DNA from: UBA1774 sp045628925 | GTDB taxonomy: Bacteria > Bacillota > Clostridia > Oscillospirales > Oscillospiraceae | Length of the DNA: 7,864 nt | Direction: 5' to 3' | NCBI GenBank assembly: GCA_045628925.1 | Contig: JAZQQF010000186.1 | Location: forward strand, 1-7,864 | In this document: positions 1 through 6,321 of the stretch, piece by piece | Position numbering within the stretch: position 1 is the first letter of the stretch | Layout: every line of letters starts with the position of its first letter | Notes under the pieces: generated by a model | Database searches by the model: none | What the model saw: only the letters and a program-made list of their open reading frames with translations | Told to the model about the DNA's origin: nothing | Translations under genes and position numbers: made by a program

Positions 1-1532
1 ACGACATGGCTACGATCCGACTTTGTCTGCGCCCCGCAGAGGCGGAGATATTCCTCATAGCCGCTCTCGTTCAGCACCCGCGTCAGCAGGTCGGTGAGGG
101 CCATGCCGTCCTTCGCTTCACGCAGCTCCTCGATGAGCGAAACGTATTTTGCCGCCCCGGTTCCCTTGAACACGGGCCGGTCGAGGTTCGCCTTCAGCGT
201 ATCATAAAGGCTGCGGTCATCATGCACCGCTTCTTCCCGCAGAAAGGCGATGCGCTTCTTGCCCATGCTGCGCCGGGGTTCGTTCACCGTGCGGAGGAAG
301 CTCAGGTCGTCGCCGGAGGAGAGCATCCGAAGATAGCACAATACGTCTTTTATTTCCTTGCGGTGGTAGAACTCCACGCCGTTATAGAGGCTGTAGGGGA
401 TCTTTTCCCGGATAAGCGCCTCCTCCAGCGGGCGCGACTGGTGGTTCGCCCGGTAGAGGATGGCCACGGAGGAGGGCTTATCCCCCGCGTCCAGCCGCTC
501 GCGGATGCGCTCGGTGACCCATTTCGCCTCCGCCTCCGGGCTGGGGGCGTGGTAATACAGGGGCTTCGCGCCGCCCTCCCGCACGGGGACGAGGTTCTTT
601 TCCAGCCGCGCCCGGTTGTGGGCGATGAGGGCGTTGGCGGCGTTCAGCACCGGGGGAAGGCTGCGGTAATTCCGGGTGAGGTACACGGTCTCGCAGCCGG
701 GGTGCTTCGCCTCAAACTCCAGAATGAAACGCACGTCCGCGCCCCGGAAGGTGTAGATGGTCTGACCCGGGTCGCCCACCACGAAGAGGTTCCCGTGCTT
801 CCCGCTGAGAATTTCGCTGAGGGCGTATTCGTCCTTGTCGATATCCTGATATTCGTCGATCATGATGTATTCCAGCCGCGTCTGCCACTTTTCCCGGCTC
901 TCCGCGTCCGTGCGGAGGACGTGGAGGGCGAAGTACACAAGGTCGTCGAAATCCAGCCCGAAGGACTTCCTCGTCTCATAGCTGTAGCGCCAGAAGACCT
1001 TCATTTTCAGCTCGGTGGCCGTCTCGGCCTGTCTCAGGAGCTTCCGCACGTCCGGGTCGATGAGGAAGGGAACGTAGTCGTGCCCGCCCTTGTAGGCGCC
1101 GATAAAGTCGCTGGCGGCCTGCACGGTCAGCTCCCGGCTGGTGATGCCCATTTCCTCAAATACGGTCTTGAGGATGCCCTCCTTGTCCTCGTTATCCAAT
1201 ACGGTGAAGCTCTCGGGGTACTGCACCACGTGGCAGTCCTCCCGCAGGAGGCTGACGCAGAAGCTGTGGAAGGTGCAGATATAGCCCAGATCCCGCCCCG
1301 GCAGCAGGGCGCGGATGCGGCGCTTCATCTCGGCGGCGGCGTGATTCGTGAAGGTGACGCAGAGGATGCCCGCCGGGGAGATGCCCAGCCCCTCGGCCAG
1401 ATAGGCAAAGCGGCGGGAGAGCGTTTTGGTCTTACCCGTTCCGGCCCCGGCCACCACGCGCACATAGCCCTCCGTGGCGGTGACGGCGGCCAGCTGCTCC
1501 GGGTTCAGGTCGTTCAGAATGGCTTCCAGCAT
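1..1532 (-). CDS. UvrD/PcrA-family ATP-dependent DNA helicase, C-terminus outside window
   Basis: Superfamily 1A 3'-to-5' DNA helicase, a cytoplasmic motor used in repair and in clearing replication forks. Reading from the ATG at 1532, 510 residues are visible. Seen motifs: Q-motif LNPEQ (9-13), Walker A AGAGTGKT (28-35), motif Ia VTFTNHAAAEM (59-69), motif Ib TFHSFC (87-92), Walker B DEYQD (226-230), motif III GDPGQTIYTFRGAD (253-266) and motif IV TRNYRS (286-291). Motifs V and VI, expected near residues 550-600, lie beyond the window edge; family members are usually 700-750 residues, so roughly the last third is missing. Start choice: AAGGAGGA (complement of 1541-1548) sits 8 nt before the ATG, and a consensus extended -10 lies just upstream. 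No frameshift is seen. The motifs make the family certain; whether it is PcrA itself or a UvrD-like paralogue cannot be told without the C-terminal part, so no symbol is given. Confidence 0.95.
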   Translation of the reverse strand, partial: MLEAILNDLNPEQLAAVTATEGYVRVVAGAGTGKTKTLSRRFAYLAEGLGISPAGILCVTFTNHAAAEMKRRIRALLPGRDLGYICTFHSFCVSLLREDCHVVQYPESFTVLDNEDKEGILKTVFEEMGITSRELTVQAASDFIGAYKGGHDYVPFLIDPDVRKLLRQAETATELKMKVFWRYSYETRKSFGLDFDDLVYFALHVLRTDAESREKWQTRLEYIMIDEYQDIDKDEYALSEILSGKHGNLFVVGDPGQTIYTFRGADVRFILEFEAKHPGCETVYLTRNYRSLPPVLNAANALIAHNRARLEKNLVPVREGGAKPLYYHAPSPEAEAKWVTERIRERLDAGDKPSSVAILYRANHQSRPLEEALIREKIPYSLYNGVEFYHRKEIKDVLCYLRMLSSGDDLSFLRTVNEPRRSMGKKRIAFLREEAVHDDRSLYDTLKANLDRPVFKGTGAAKYVSLIEELREAKDGMALTDLLTRVLNESGYEEYLRLCGAQTKSDRSHV

Positions 1533-1565
1533 GGCGGCGTTCCTCCTTAATCTCCGTTTTTCGCC

Positions 1566-1574
1566 ATTATAGCA
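1566..1574 (-). promoter_or_regulatory. Extended -10 promoter of the helicase gene
   Basis: Read on the minus strand, positions 1574-1566 give TGCTATAAT, a perfect TATAAT preceded by the TGn extension. Transcription would start near 1559, leaving a leader of about 27 nt that carries the Shine-Dalgarno. No good -35 is present: at 17-nt spacing the hexamer is TTTTAT. That is tolerable for an extended -10 promoter. The upstream part of the promoter overlaps the inverted repeat at 1581-1602. Confidence 0.6.
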
Positions 1575-1580
1575 GAAAAA

Positions 1581-1612
1581 CCTGTCCGATAAAACGGACA
1601 GGCGCTTTTTTT
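1581..1612. terminator. Inverted repeat with T-tract: terminator or operator between divergent promoters
   Basis: Perfect 8-bp arms CCTGTCCG (1581-1588) and CGGACAGG (1595-1602) enclose the loop ATAAAA. Five A residues precede it, and CG then CTTTTTTT follow at 1603-1612. On the plus strand this has the form of a Rho-independent terminator; on the minus strand the hairpin is followed by TTTTT. However, it lies upstream of both predicted start points, so neither flanking gene's own transcript would contain it. It could insulate against read-through in either direction, or be a protein-binding palindrome overlapping the helicase -35 region. Confidence 0.5.
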
Positions 1613-1625
1613 CGCGGAAAAAATA

Positions 1626-1634
1626 TGTTATGCT
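1626..1634 (+). promoter_or_regulatory. Probable extended -10 promoter of the HD-domain gene
   Basis: TGTTATGCT at 1626-1634 is a TGn-extended -10 with four of six consensus bases (TATGCT). The region upstream is a T-tract with no recognisable -35. A start near 1641 would give a leader of about 32 nt containing GGAGGT (1660-1665) ahead of the ATG at 1673. Confidence 0.4.
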
Positions 1635-1672
1635 GTATTGAGAAACCCATATTTTGTCGGGAGGTCTGAACG

Positions 1673-2248
1673 ATGAACAGCGGTATCACGAGAGAAGCGG
1701 CGCTGAAGCTGCTGAAACAGTATAATGAAGAAGCCTTTCACATCCGCCATGGGTTGACGGTGGAGGCCGTCATGGACTGGTACGCCCAAAAGCTGGACCC
1801 GGAGAACCGGGAATTCTGGGCGCTGGTGGGCCTGCTCCACGACGTGGACTATGAAAAATGGCCGGAGGAGCACTGCCTGAAAGCGCCGGAGCTGCTGCGT
1901 CAGGCGGGCTGCACGGAAGAACTGATCCACGCCGTCTGCTCCCACGGCTTCGGCCACTGCTGCGATGTGGAGCCGGTGTTGGAGATGGAGAAGGTGCTGT
2001 TCGCGGCCGACGAGCTGACCGGTCTCATCTGGTCGGCGGCCCTCATGCGCCCCAGCAAAAGCTGCACGGATATGGAGCTGAGCAGCCTGAAAAAGAAATT
2101 CAAGGATAAGAAGTTCGCCGCGGGCTGCAGCCGCGACGTGATCAAAGAGGGCGCGGAAAAGCTCGGCTGGGAGCTGGACACGCTCCTCGGCGACACGCTC
2201 TCCGCCATGCAGGCCGGGGAAGCGAAGATCAATTCGGAAGCGGAATAA
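1673..2248 (+). CDS. Stand-alone HD-domain protein (putative metal-dependent phosphohydrolase)
   Basis: A 191-residue soluble protein of the HD superfamily, whose members are metal-dependent phosphohydrolases acting on nucleotides or phosphoesters; the substrate here is unknown. The usual metal-ligand pattern is visible in order: H26 (IRHGL), H56-D57 (LLHDVDYE), H91 (CSHGFGH) and D113 (AADELTGLI). Spacing suits a compact HD domain filling residues 20-120. A mostly helical, Lys-rich C-terminal part follows (about 130-191, including LKKKFKDKKFA), with no second catalytic domain. The start is supported by GGAGGT 7 nt before the ATG and an extended -10 upstream. The gene is transcribed away from the helicase and is separated from the next operon by 89 nt with a hairpin, so it is probably monocistronic. 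The HD fold is confident; the reaction is not known. Confidence 0.9.
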   Translation: MNSGITREAALKLLKQYNEEAFHIRHGLTVEAVMDWYAQKLDPENREFWALVGLLHDVDYEKWPEEHCLKAPELLRQAGCTEELIHAVCSHGFGHCCDVEPVLEMEKVLFAADELTGLIWSAALMRPSKSCTDMELSSLKKKFKDKKFAAGCSRDVIKEGAEKLGWELDTLLGDTLSAMQAGEAKINSEAE

Positions 2249-2284
2249 CTTCCGGCAAAGACTTCGGACTTTTTTGACGTAATT

Positions 2285-2307
2285 TGCGGCACTTTCTGCC
2301 GCATTTT
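2285..2307 (+). terminator. Probable Rho-independent terminator after the HD-domain gene
   Basis: Perfect 7-bp stem TGCGGCA (2285-2291) and TGCCGCA (2297-2303), loop CTTTC, followed by TTTT. A weaker fold (TCCG 2251-2254 with CGGA 2265-2268, then T6 at 2270-2275) lies just before it. It ends 30 nt before the next gene's start codon, so it could instead be a leader hairpin or attenuator of the downstream operon. Confidence 0.5.
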
Positions 2308-2322
2308 GCGTCTATGGAGATG

Positions 2323-2330
2323 AAGGGGGG
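2323..2330 (+). promoter_or_regulatory. Ribosome binding site that fixes a GTG start for the permease
   Basis: AAGGGGGG (2323-2330) lies 7 nt before GTG 2338. The in-frame ATG codons at 2314 and 2320 lie before or within this site and have no purine-rich sequence at a usable distance, and the ATG at 2350 is 19 nt away. GTG 2338 is therefore preferred. Confidence 0.6.
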
Positions 2331-2337
2331 CGACAGG

Positions 2338-3324
2338 GTGAAAACACGGATGACGGCGGTCTATGCTTTCGGGCATTTCTGCGTGGACTTTGCCTGCGCC
2401 TTCCTCCTGTTCCGCTTCGCACGGAATTCGGCAGCGTGGGGAACGGCCATGCTCCTGTATAATTTCTGCGCCTTCGCCCTGCAGATGCCCCTCGGCCTCG
2501 CGGCGGACGCCCTGCGGCGGGATCGGAGCTTTGCCATTCTCGGCTGCGTCCTCGTCTGCCTCTCGGCGCTTCTGAGCCGCAGCCCGCTGGCGCTGAGCAT
2601 CGTTGCGGGCGTCGGCAACGCCTGCTATCACGTGGGCGGCGGCGTCGCGGTGCTGGACGCCTATGAAAAACGCCTCGGCCCGCTGGGGCTGTTCGTGTCC
2701 CCCGGGGCCTTCGGCATCTTCTTCGGCACCATGCTGGGGAAGGGGAGCCTGCCGGTGCTGCCGGCCTGCGGGCTGCTGCTGATCACGGCAGGGTTGCTCA
2801 TCGCCCTTGCCAAAGGCCAGCGCCCCCCGGAGATCGACGTCATGGCCCGCCGCGCCCCGGTGTCTGCCGTCGCCTGCCTGTTTCTTGTGGTGGTGCTGCG
2901 GTCGTATCTGGGGTTCCTGTTCACGTTCCCGTGGAAGACCGGGGCGTGGGCCGTTCTCGCAACCTGCGGCGTGGTGCTGGGGAAAACGCTAGGCGGCTAT
3001 GCGTCCGACCGGCTGGGGATGGGGCGCACCTCGCTCGTCTCCCTCGCCGGGGCGGCGGCGCTGTTCCTCGGGGCAGGGAACCCCGTCTGCGGCTGCCTCG
3101 CCATTTTCCTCTTTAATATGACCATGCCCATCACCCTCCGCGCCGCGGCGGACGCGCTGGATGGCATGAAGGGCTTCAGCTTCGGATTGCTGACCTTCGC
3201 GCTGTTCCTGGGCTTCCTGCCCACGTGGCTGGGGTGGAATGCGCTTTCTTCGGGCTGGTTCCTCGCGCTGGGGGCGGCGGCGTCGCTCGGCCTTCTGCTG
3301 CCGGGGCTGCGGAAAAAACCATGA
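2338..3324 (+). CDS. MFS-like permease, fosmidomycin-resistance (Fsr)-like group
   Basis: A 328-residue, almost wholly hydrophobic polytopic membrane protein, probably a major facilitator superfamily transporter. The two halves each carry a recognisable MFS motif A loop: GLAADALRRDR (53-63) after the second helix and GGYASDRLGMGR (219-230) in the second half. This supports a duplicated 6+6 helix plan, although the chain is short for the usual 390-420 residues. A His and an Asp in helix 1 (GHFCVD, 12-17) and GNACYHVGGG (93-102) resemble the corresponding segments of Fsr-type exporters; this is a memory-based comparison. The substrate is unknown. It ends in a basic tail (RKKP). The start is GTG 2338, chosen from the Shine-Dalgarno. 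Its stop overlaps the next start (ATGA at 3321-3324), making it the first gene of a coupled five-gene unit. No convincing promoter was found in 2249-2337. Confidence 0.75.
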   Translation: MKTRMTAVYAFGHFCVDFACAFLLFRFARNSAAWGTAMLLYNFCAFALQMPLGLAADALRRDRSFAILGCVLVCLSALLSRSPLALSIVAGVGNACYHVGGGVAVLDAYEKRLGPLGLFVSPGAFGIFFGTMLGKGSLPVLPACGLLLITAGLLIALAKGQRPPEIDVMARRAPVSAVACLFLVVVLRSYLGFLFTFPWKTGAWAVLATCGVVLGKTLGGYASDRLGMGRTSLVSLAGAAALFLGAGNPVCGCLAIFLFNMTMPITLRAAADALDGMKGFSFGLLTFALFLGFLPTWLGWNALSSGWFLALGAAASLGLLLPGLRKKP

Positions 3325-3662
3325 GCGGGTGGCTCATTTCCCTCGGCGTGTCGCTGGGGATGACGCTCGTCATCGAGTGCGCCTTTGCGTTTTTCTGCTC
3401 GCTTCGCGGGCGGGACCTGACGCTCTGCGTGCTGGTGAACGTGCTGACGAACCCCATCGTGGTCACCTGCGCGCTCCTGTGGCGGCATTTCGTCCCGCTG
3501 CCGGAGTGGTGGCCCATCCCGCTTTTAGAGCTGGGCGCGGTGGTCACAGAGGGGCTCATCTACCGGGATTTAAGCGAAAAACTCCGCAGGCCGCTGCTTT
3601 TTTCCCTCTGCGCCAATGCCCTGAGCTACGGGCTGGGGCTTGTGTTCGATCTGATCCTGTAA
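3321..3662 (+). CDS. Small four-helix membrane protein of unknown function
   Basis: A 113-residue integral membrane protein with about four hydrophobic helices (roughly 4-26, 33-53, 63-80 and 91-112) and a short basic loop SEKLRRP (85-91) before the last helix. Acidic residues occur within otherwise hydrophobic stretches (E19, E70, E77), as do TNP (43-45) and ANALSYGLGL (98-107); conserved polar residues of this sort often line a transport or binding path, but that is inference. The family is not recognised. The ATG overlaps the permease stop as ATGA, and only a weak GGAA precedes it, so translation is probably coupled to the permease. The upstream in-frame extension to 3225 would overlap the permease heavily and is rejected. 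The pairing suggests that it works with the permease or with the exported proteins downstream. Confidence 0.8.
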   Translation: MSGWLISLGVSLGMTLVIECAFAFFCSLRGRDLTLCVLVNVLTNPIVVTCALLWRHFVPLPEWWPIPLLELGAVVTEGLIYRDLSEKLRRPLLFSLCANALSYGLGLVFDLIL

Positions 3663-3668
3663 GGAGGT
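3661..3668 (+). promoter_or_regulatory. Near-perfect Shine-Dalgarno inside the operon
   Basis: TAAGGAGGT spans the stop codon of the small membrane protein and the ribosome binding site of the next gene. AAGGAGGT (3661-3668) is 6 nt before ATG 3675. This strong site at the one non-overlapping junction suggests that the exported protein is made in greater amount than the membrane proteins before it. Confidence 0.7.
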
Positions 3669-3674
3669 ACTGCC

Positions 3675-4493
3675 ATGAAAAAACGGATCCTCTGCATCCT
3701 GCTGGCGCTGGTCTGTCTCTGCTCCACCGCGCTGGCGGACGTGATCTATGAGCCGGAGAACGCCTTTTATGAGCATCACCGGGACGAATGCGAATACGTG
3801 AGCCGGAACTACATCGTCCCCGAGTCCGGCGCGGAGGTGTGCGTGAAGCCCGGCGGCAAGCCCCTCGGCAGCTATGCCGCGGGGGAGTCGGTCTACGTGG
3901 ACTATCTGTATACCGACCCGAATACCGGGGAGCGCTGGGGCCTCTGCCAGTTTTACGGCGGGAAAGGCTGGGAGGACGGCTGGGTCTGCCTCACGGGCCT
4001 GCAGGTGGTCTATGACTACCGGGACTTCGCCGCCGACCACGGGGAAGCGTTTTACGAACCGGCGGAGGACGAAGTGCCTGCCATCGAACTCAGCGAGACG
4101 GTCACGGTGCTCTGGCCCTATCCCGGTGCGGCGAAGCCGGACACGGAGATCACCCCCGAACAGGCGGACGGGCTGCCCCTGCAGTTCTGGACGCTGTTTG
4201 ACGATGAAGCGGGCCGCACCTGGGGTTATCTCGGCTACTGGCGCGGCTGGCGGAATAAATGGGTCTGTCTGTCCGACCCCTCAGCCGCGGAGCTGCCCCC
4301 ACGGGAAACGCCGGTGGTGACGGTCGCCCCCTCGGAGGTGCAGCGGGAGGACGCGAAGACGCTGTTTCGGGAGGTGCTGCCGTGGCTGGGCGTGGCGCTG
4401 GCCATCTCCGTCTCCGGTTCGGCGCTGTTTATCATTCTGCTGAAACGAAAATACCGGAAGGCCCATCCCACTCAGGGAGGTAAAAAGAAATGA
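3675..4493 (+). CDS. Exported, C-terminally membrane-anchored protein with two SH3-like repeats (paralogue A)
   Basis: A 272-residue protein with a signal peptide (1-21, cleavage predicted after ALA), an extracellular region, a C-terminal membrane helix (about 235-256) and a basic cytoplasmic end (KRKYRK): type I topology. The outer part looks like two SH3-like beta repeats. The first (about 47-112) carries the segment AEVCVKPGGKPLGSYAAGE, then ERWGL and GWEDGWVCL. The second (about 142-202) carries VLWPYPG, then DDEAGRTWGYLGYW and KWVCLSDP. SH3-like domains outside the membrane commonly bind wall polymers or peptides; binding here is inference. The mature protein is acidic, with Cys at 39, 56, 91, 105 and 198. 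A Pro/Thr/Glu linker (207-226) joins domain and helix. The next gene is a clear paralogue, overlapping by ATGA at 4490-4493. No enzyme motif is seen; the function is unknown. Confidence 0.85.
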   Translation: MKKRILCILLALVCLCSTALADVIYEPENAFYEHHRDECEYVSRNYIVPESGAEVCVKPGGKPLGSYAAGESVYVDYLYTDPNTGERWGLCQFYGGKGWEDGWVCLTGLQVVYDYRDFAADHGEAFYEPAEDEVPAIELSETVTVLWPYPGAAKPDTEITPEQADGLPLQFWTLFDDEAGRTWGYLGYWRGWRNKWVCLSDPSAAELPPRETPVVTVAPSEVQREDAKTLFREVLPWLGVALAISVSGSALFIILLKRKYRKAHPTQGGKKK

Positions 4494-5269
4494 AACGGCG
4501 CATTTTCTGTCTGCTTTTCGTCCTCTGCCTGCTGGCGCTCCCGGCGCTGGCGGATGAAATTTACGAGCCGGAGGACAGCTTTTTCCGCGCCCACCGGGAC
4601 GAATGCGAGCAGGTCGAGCGGTATTACGTCGCCGCGGACGCAGGCGCGGACATCGTTGAAGCGCCGGGGCAGAAGTCCGTGGGGCGCTATGCCGCCGGGG
4701 AAACGGTCTACGCGGAATACATCTGGCGCAGCGAAAAGTCCGGCTCCACGTGGGGGCTTGTGAACTACAAAAACGCGGACGGCTACTGGGACGAGGGCTG
4801 GGCCCTGCTGGACGGGATGCGCATCGTCCCCGACGAGCGGGAGTTTTACGCGCAGTACGGAGGGGAAGTCTACACTTCCGAGGACGCGCCGGAAATGAAG
4901 CTGTGGGAAACCGGGCCGTATTTCTGGCCTTACCCCGGCGCGGAAGCACCGGAGACGCGGCTGGATCAATTCGTCGACCCGGAGCATTTCTATGACGCGG
5001 ACCTGATCCTTTCCTTCTATCGGCTCTATGACGATGCGGAGGGGCGCACGTGGGGCTATGTGGGCTACTGGCGGATGTATTCCGGCTGGGTCTGCCTCTC
5101 CGACCCGGAGAACCCAGACCTGCCCTCCATCGGGCTGGACGCAGGCGCCGTGCCGATGGGGACCGGGGCAGAAGCGACCTTCCCGTGGCTGCCCGTGGGG
5201 CTGGCCTGCGGCGCGGTCATCGCGGCGGCCATCCTGCTGCTGGTGCTGCGGAAGCGGAAAAAAGCATGA
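4490..5269 (+). CDS. Exported, C-terminally membrane-anchored protein with two SH3-like repeats (paralogue B)
   Basis: A 259-residue paralogue of the preceding product with the same plan: signal peptide (1-21, ALA), first repeat (about 47-113, with GQKSVGRYAAGETVYAEY, STWGL and WDEGWALL), second repeat (about 140-206, with FWPYPGAEAPET, DDAEGRTWGYVGYW and GWVCLSDP), membrane helix (about 232-253) and basic tail RKRKKA. Segments shared with paralogue A include IYEPE (24-28), HRDECE (35-40) and GRTWGY. Only C39 and C202 match cysteines of the paralogue (C39 and C198) among the exported residues, suggesting one conserved disulfide. It differs by an insertion before the second repeat's aromatic block (DQFVDPEHFYDADLI, 159-173). 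AGGGAGGT (4474-4481) is 8 nt before the ATG, so it has its own strong ribosome binding site despite the overlap. Function is unknown; a receptor or binding role beside paralogue A is plausible. Confidence 0.85.
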   Translation: MKRRIFCLLFVLCLLALPALADEIYEPEDSFFRAHRDECEQVERYYVAADAGADIVEAPGQKSVGRYAAGETVYAEYIWRSEKSGSTWGLVNYKNADGYWDEGWALLDGMRIVPDEREFYAQYGGEVYTSEDAPEMKLWETGPYFWPYPGAEAPETRLDQFVDPEHFYDADLILSFYRLYDDAEGRTWGYVGYWRMYSGWVCLSDPENPDLPSIGLDAGAVPMGTGAEATFPWLPVGLACGAVIAAAILLLVLRKRKKA

Positions 5270-5709
5270 AACGGGCGCTTTTGAGCCTTTTCTGCCTGCT
5301 GACGCTCACCCTCGCGGGCTGCGGCGGGCAGGAAGCGCCTCCCGCGCCTACGCCGCCGACGCCCGTTGACCGCGATTCGGTCGTTTCCGGCACGCTGACC
5401 CTCTCGCCGCCGGGAACGGTCATCGACCTGACGGCGGAGGAGCTGGACAGCGTTTCCGCGCTGCTGAATGAGATCGCCGCGCTGCCCTCTCTCTGCCCGC
5501 CGGAACCGGGCTGGCAGAACAGCTATACCGGGCAGGATCGGGCGTTCGCGCTGACCCTGCAGGACGGCAGCATCCGGGAGCTGCGCCACATTGGCGACGA
5601 ATATATCAACATGGACGGGCAGTACTGGATCGCCGCAAAGGAACTGATCTCGGCGCTGCACCAACTGGGAGAGCAGGTTCACCGCCGCGCGGAACCGTAT
5701 CCTCAGTAA
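5266..5709 (+). CDS. Small lipoprotein of unknown function
   Basis: A 147-residue predicted lipoprotein. The N-terminus MKRALLSLFCLLTLTLAGC ends in a lipobox LAGC with the lipidated Cys at 19, followed by a Gly/Pro/Thr-rich tether (20-35). The mature domain (about 38-138) looks beta-rich: GTLTLSPPGTVIDLTAEEL, then AFALTLQDGSIRELRHIGDEYINMDGQYWIAAKELISAL. This 'strand, DGS, strand, IGDEYI, YWIA, helix' pattern recalls small exported domains in Clostridia that I cannot name with confidence. Its ATG overlaps the previous stop (ATGA, 5266-5269) and no good Shine-Dalgarno precedes it, so it is probably translated by coupling. It is the last gene of the five-gene unit, followed directly by a strong terminator. 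It would sit on the outer face of the membrane next to the two anchored SH3-like proteins. Confidence 0.85.
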   Translation: MKRALLSLFCLLTLTLAGCGGQEAPPAPTPPTPVDRDSVVSGTLTLSPPGTVIDLTAEELDSVSALLNEIAALPSLCPPEPGWQNSYTGQDRAFALTLQDGSIRELRHIGDEYINMDGQYWIAAKELISALHQLGEQVHRRAEPYPQ

Positions 5710-5716
5710 AAAAACG

Positions 5717-5747
5717 ATCGGGCCTGCCGAAAGGCAGACCCGATTTT
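5717..5747. terminator. Bidirectional Rho-independent terminator between convergent genes
   Basis: Arms ATCGGG-C-CTGCC (5717-5728) and GGCAG-A-CCCGAT (5733-5744) form 11 base pairs with one C/A mismatch, closed by a GAAA tetraloop (5729-5732). On the plus strand TTTT ends the operon. On the minus strand, seven T residues (complement of 5708-5714) follow the hairpin after a CG, so it can also end the minus-strand gene at 5793. The 45 nt from 5748 to 5792 hold nothing else recognisable. Confidence 0.85.
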
Positions 5748-5792
5748 CAGTCTCCTGCGAAGAGGCCGCGCCCTTCCGCACACAATATCGCT

Positions 5793-6299
5793 TTACTGCA
5801 GCTCCAGCAGCCGGTCGTAGTCCTCAAATTCCAGGATGCCCTCCTGCAGGGCGACGGCCGCCGCCGTTTCCAGATCGGTCAGCCAGTGGACGCGCACGTC
5901 CGCGGTGTCCAGCCTTCTGCGGGCGCTCTCCAGCCCGAACTGGAAGATGACCGCCGCGGCGATGCTGCGCCCGCTCTCCCGCACCGGGGCCGTGCGCAGG
6001 AGCAGACCCTCCCCGTCCGACAAGGCTCCCTCCACCGCTAGCGGGCGGTCGGGCAGCTCCGACGGATCCAGCGGGAGACCCAGCCGCTCCGCCAGCAGCG
6101 CCGCCCACGGGCTATCGCCCACGATGGCCTGCGCCGCCGCGTAATGGTCCTTTGCCAGCGCCTCCAGCGCGTTCAGGATCGGCTCCCGCGCACCGGCCAG
6201 CGCCTTGGCATCGTTCCAGCGGAGGGGCAGCGGCCCCTCGCAAAGCTCCAGCGCGCCGCAGTTCCACAAAAGCAGCGCCAGTTCTTCCTTTTCCGTCAT
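5793..6299 (-). CDS. Orotate phosphoribosyltransferase-like protein with degenerate PRPP motif
   Basis: A 168-residue soluble protein whose outline resembles PyrE-type phosphoribosyltransferases. It has an N-terminal LALLLWNCGALELCEGPLPL (7-26, compare the 'GAL..G.F.L' opening), IVGDSPWAALLAERLGLP (59-76, in place of the 'G...GG.PLA..LA..LGLP' loop), a PRPP-loop-like APVRESGRS (104-112) and a C-terminal LTDLETAAAVALQEGILEFEDYDRLL (140-165). In active enzymes the PRPP loop reads DDVxTTGxS; here the DD pair appears as A104-P105, so catalysis is doubtful. The protein is also shorter than the usual 190-215 residues, lacking the KSGR..Y segment. It may be a regulatory or ligand-binding relative. 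Start: AAGGA (complement of 6310-6314) lies 10 nt before the ATG, with a plausible promoter upstream. It is convergent with the lipoprotein operon and divergent from the protease. The coding call is firm; the family call is an inference from pattern. Confidence 0.6.
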   Translation of the reverse strand: MTEKEELALLLWNCGALELCEGPLPLRWNDAKALAGAREPILNALEALAKDHYAAAQAIVGDSPWAALLAERLGLPLDPSELPDRPLAVEGALSDGEGLLLRTAPVRESGRSIAAAVIFQFGLESARRRLDTADVRVHWLTDLETAAAVALQEGILEFEDYDRLLELQ

Positions 6300-6321
6300 C
6301 TGCTCACGTCCTTTCTTTCAT

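Noticed and set aside
6..1550. 514-codon open frame on the plus strand opposite the helicase
   Set aside because: The minus strand encodes all helicase motifs in order through this stretch with a good ribosome binding site. The plus-strand product is a compositional shadow of GC-rich codons with no recognisable motif.
2274..2302. TTGACG as the -35 of a promoter for the five-gene unit
   Set aside because: At 16-18 nt spacing the candidate -10 falls in the hairpin (TTCTGC to TGCCGC) and does not resemble TATAAT.
2284..2337. Upstream extension of the permease to a TTG at 2284
   Set aside because: It would translate the terminator-like hairpin and has no ribosome binding site. The Shine-Dalgarno at 2323-2330 points to GTG 2338.
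1900..2631. 243-codon minus-strand open frame across the HD gene and the permease start
   Set aside because: It crosses two well-supported plus-strand genes and their intergenic hairpin. It has no start signal and a low-complexity product.
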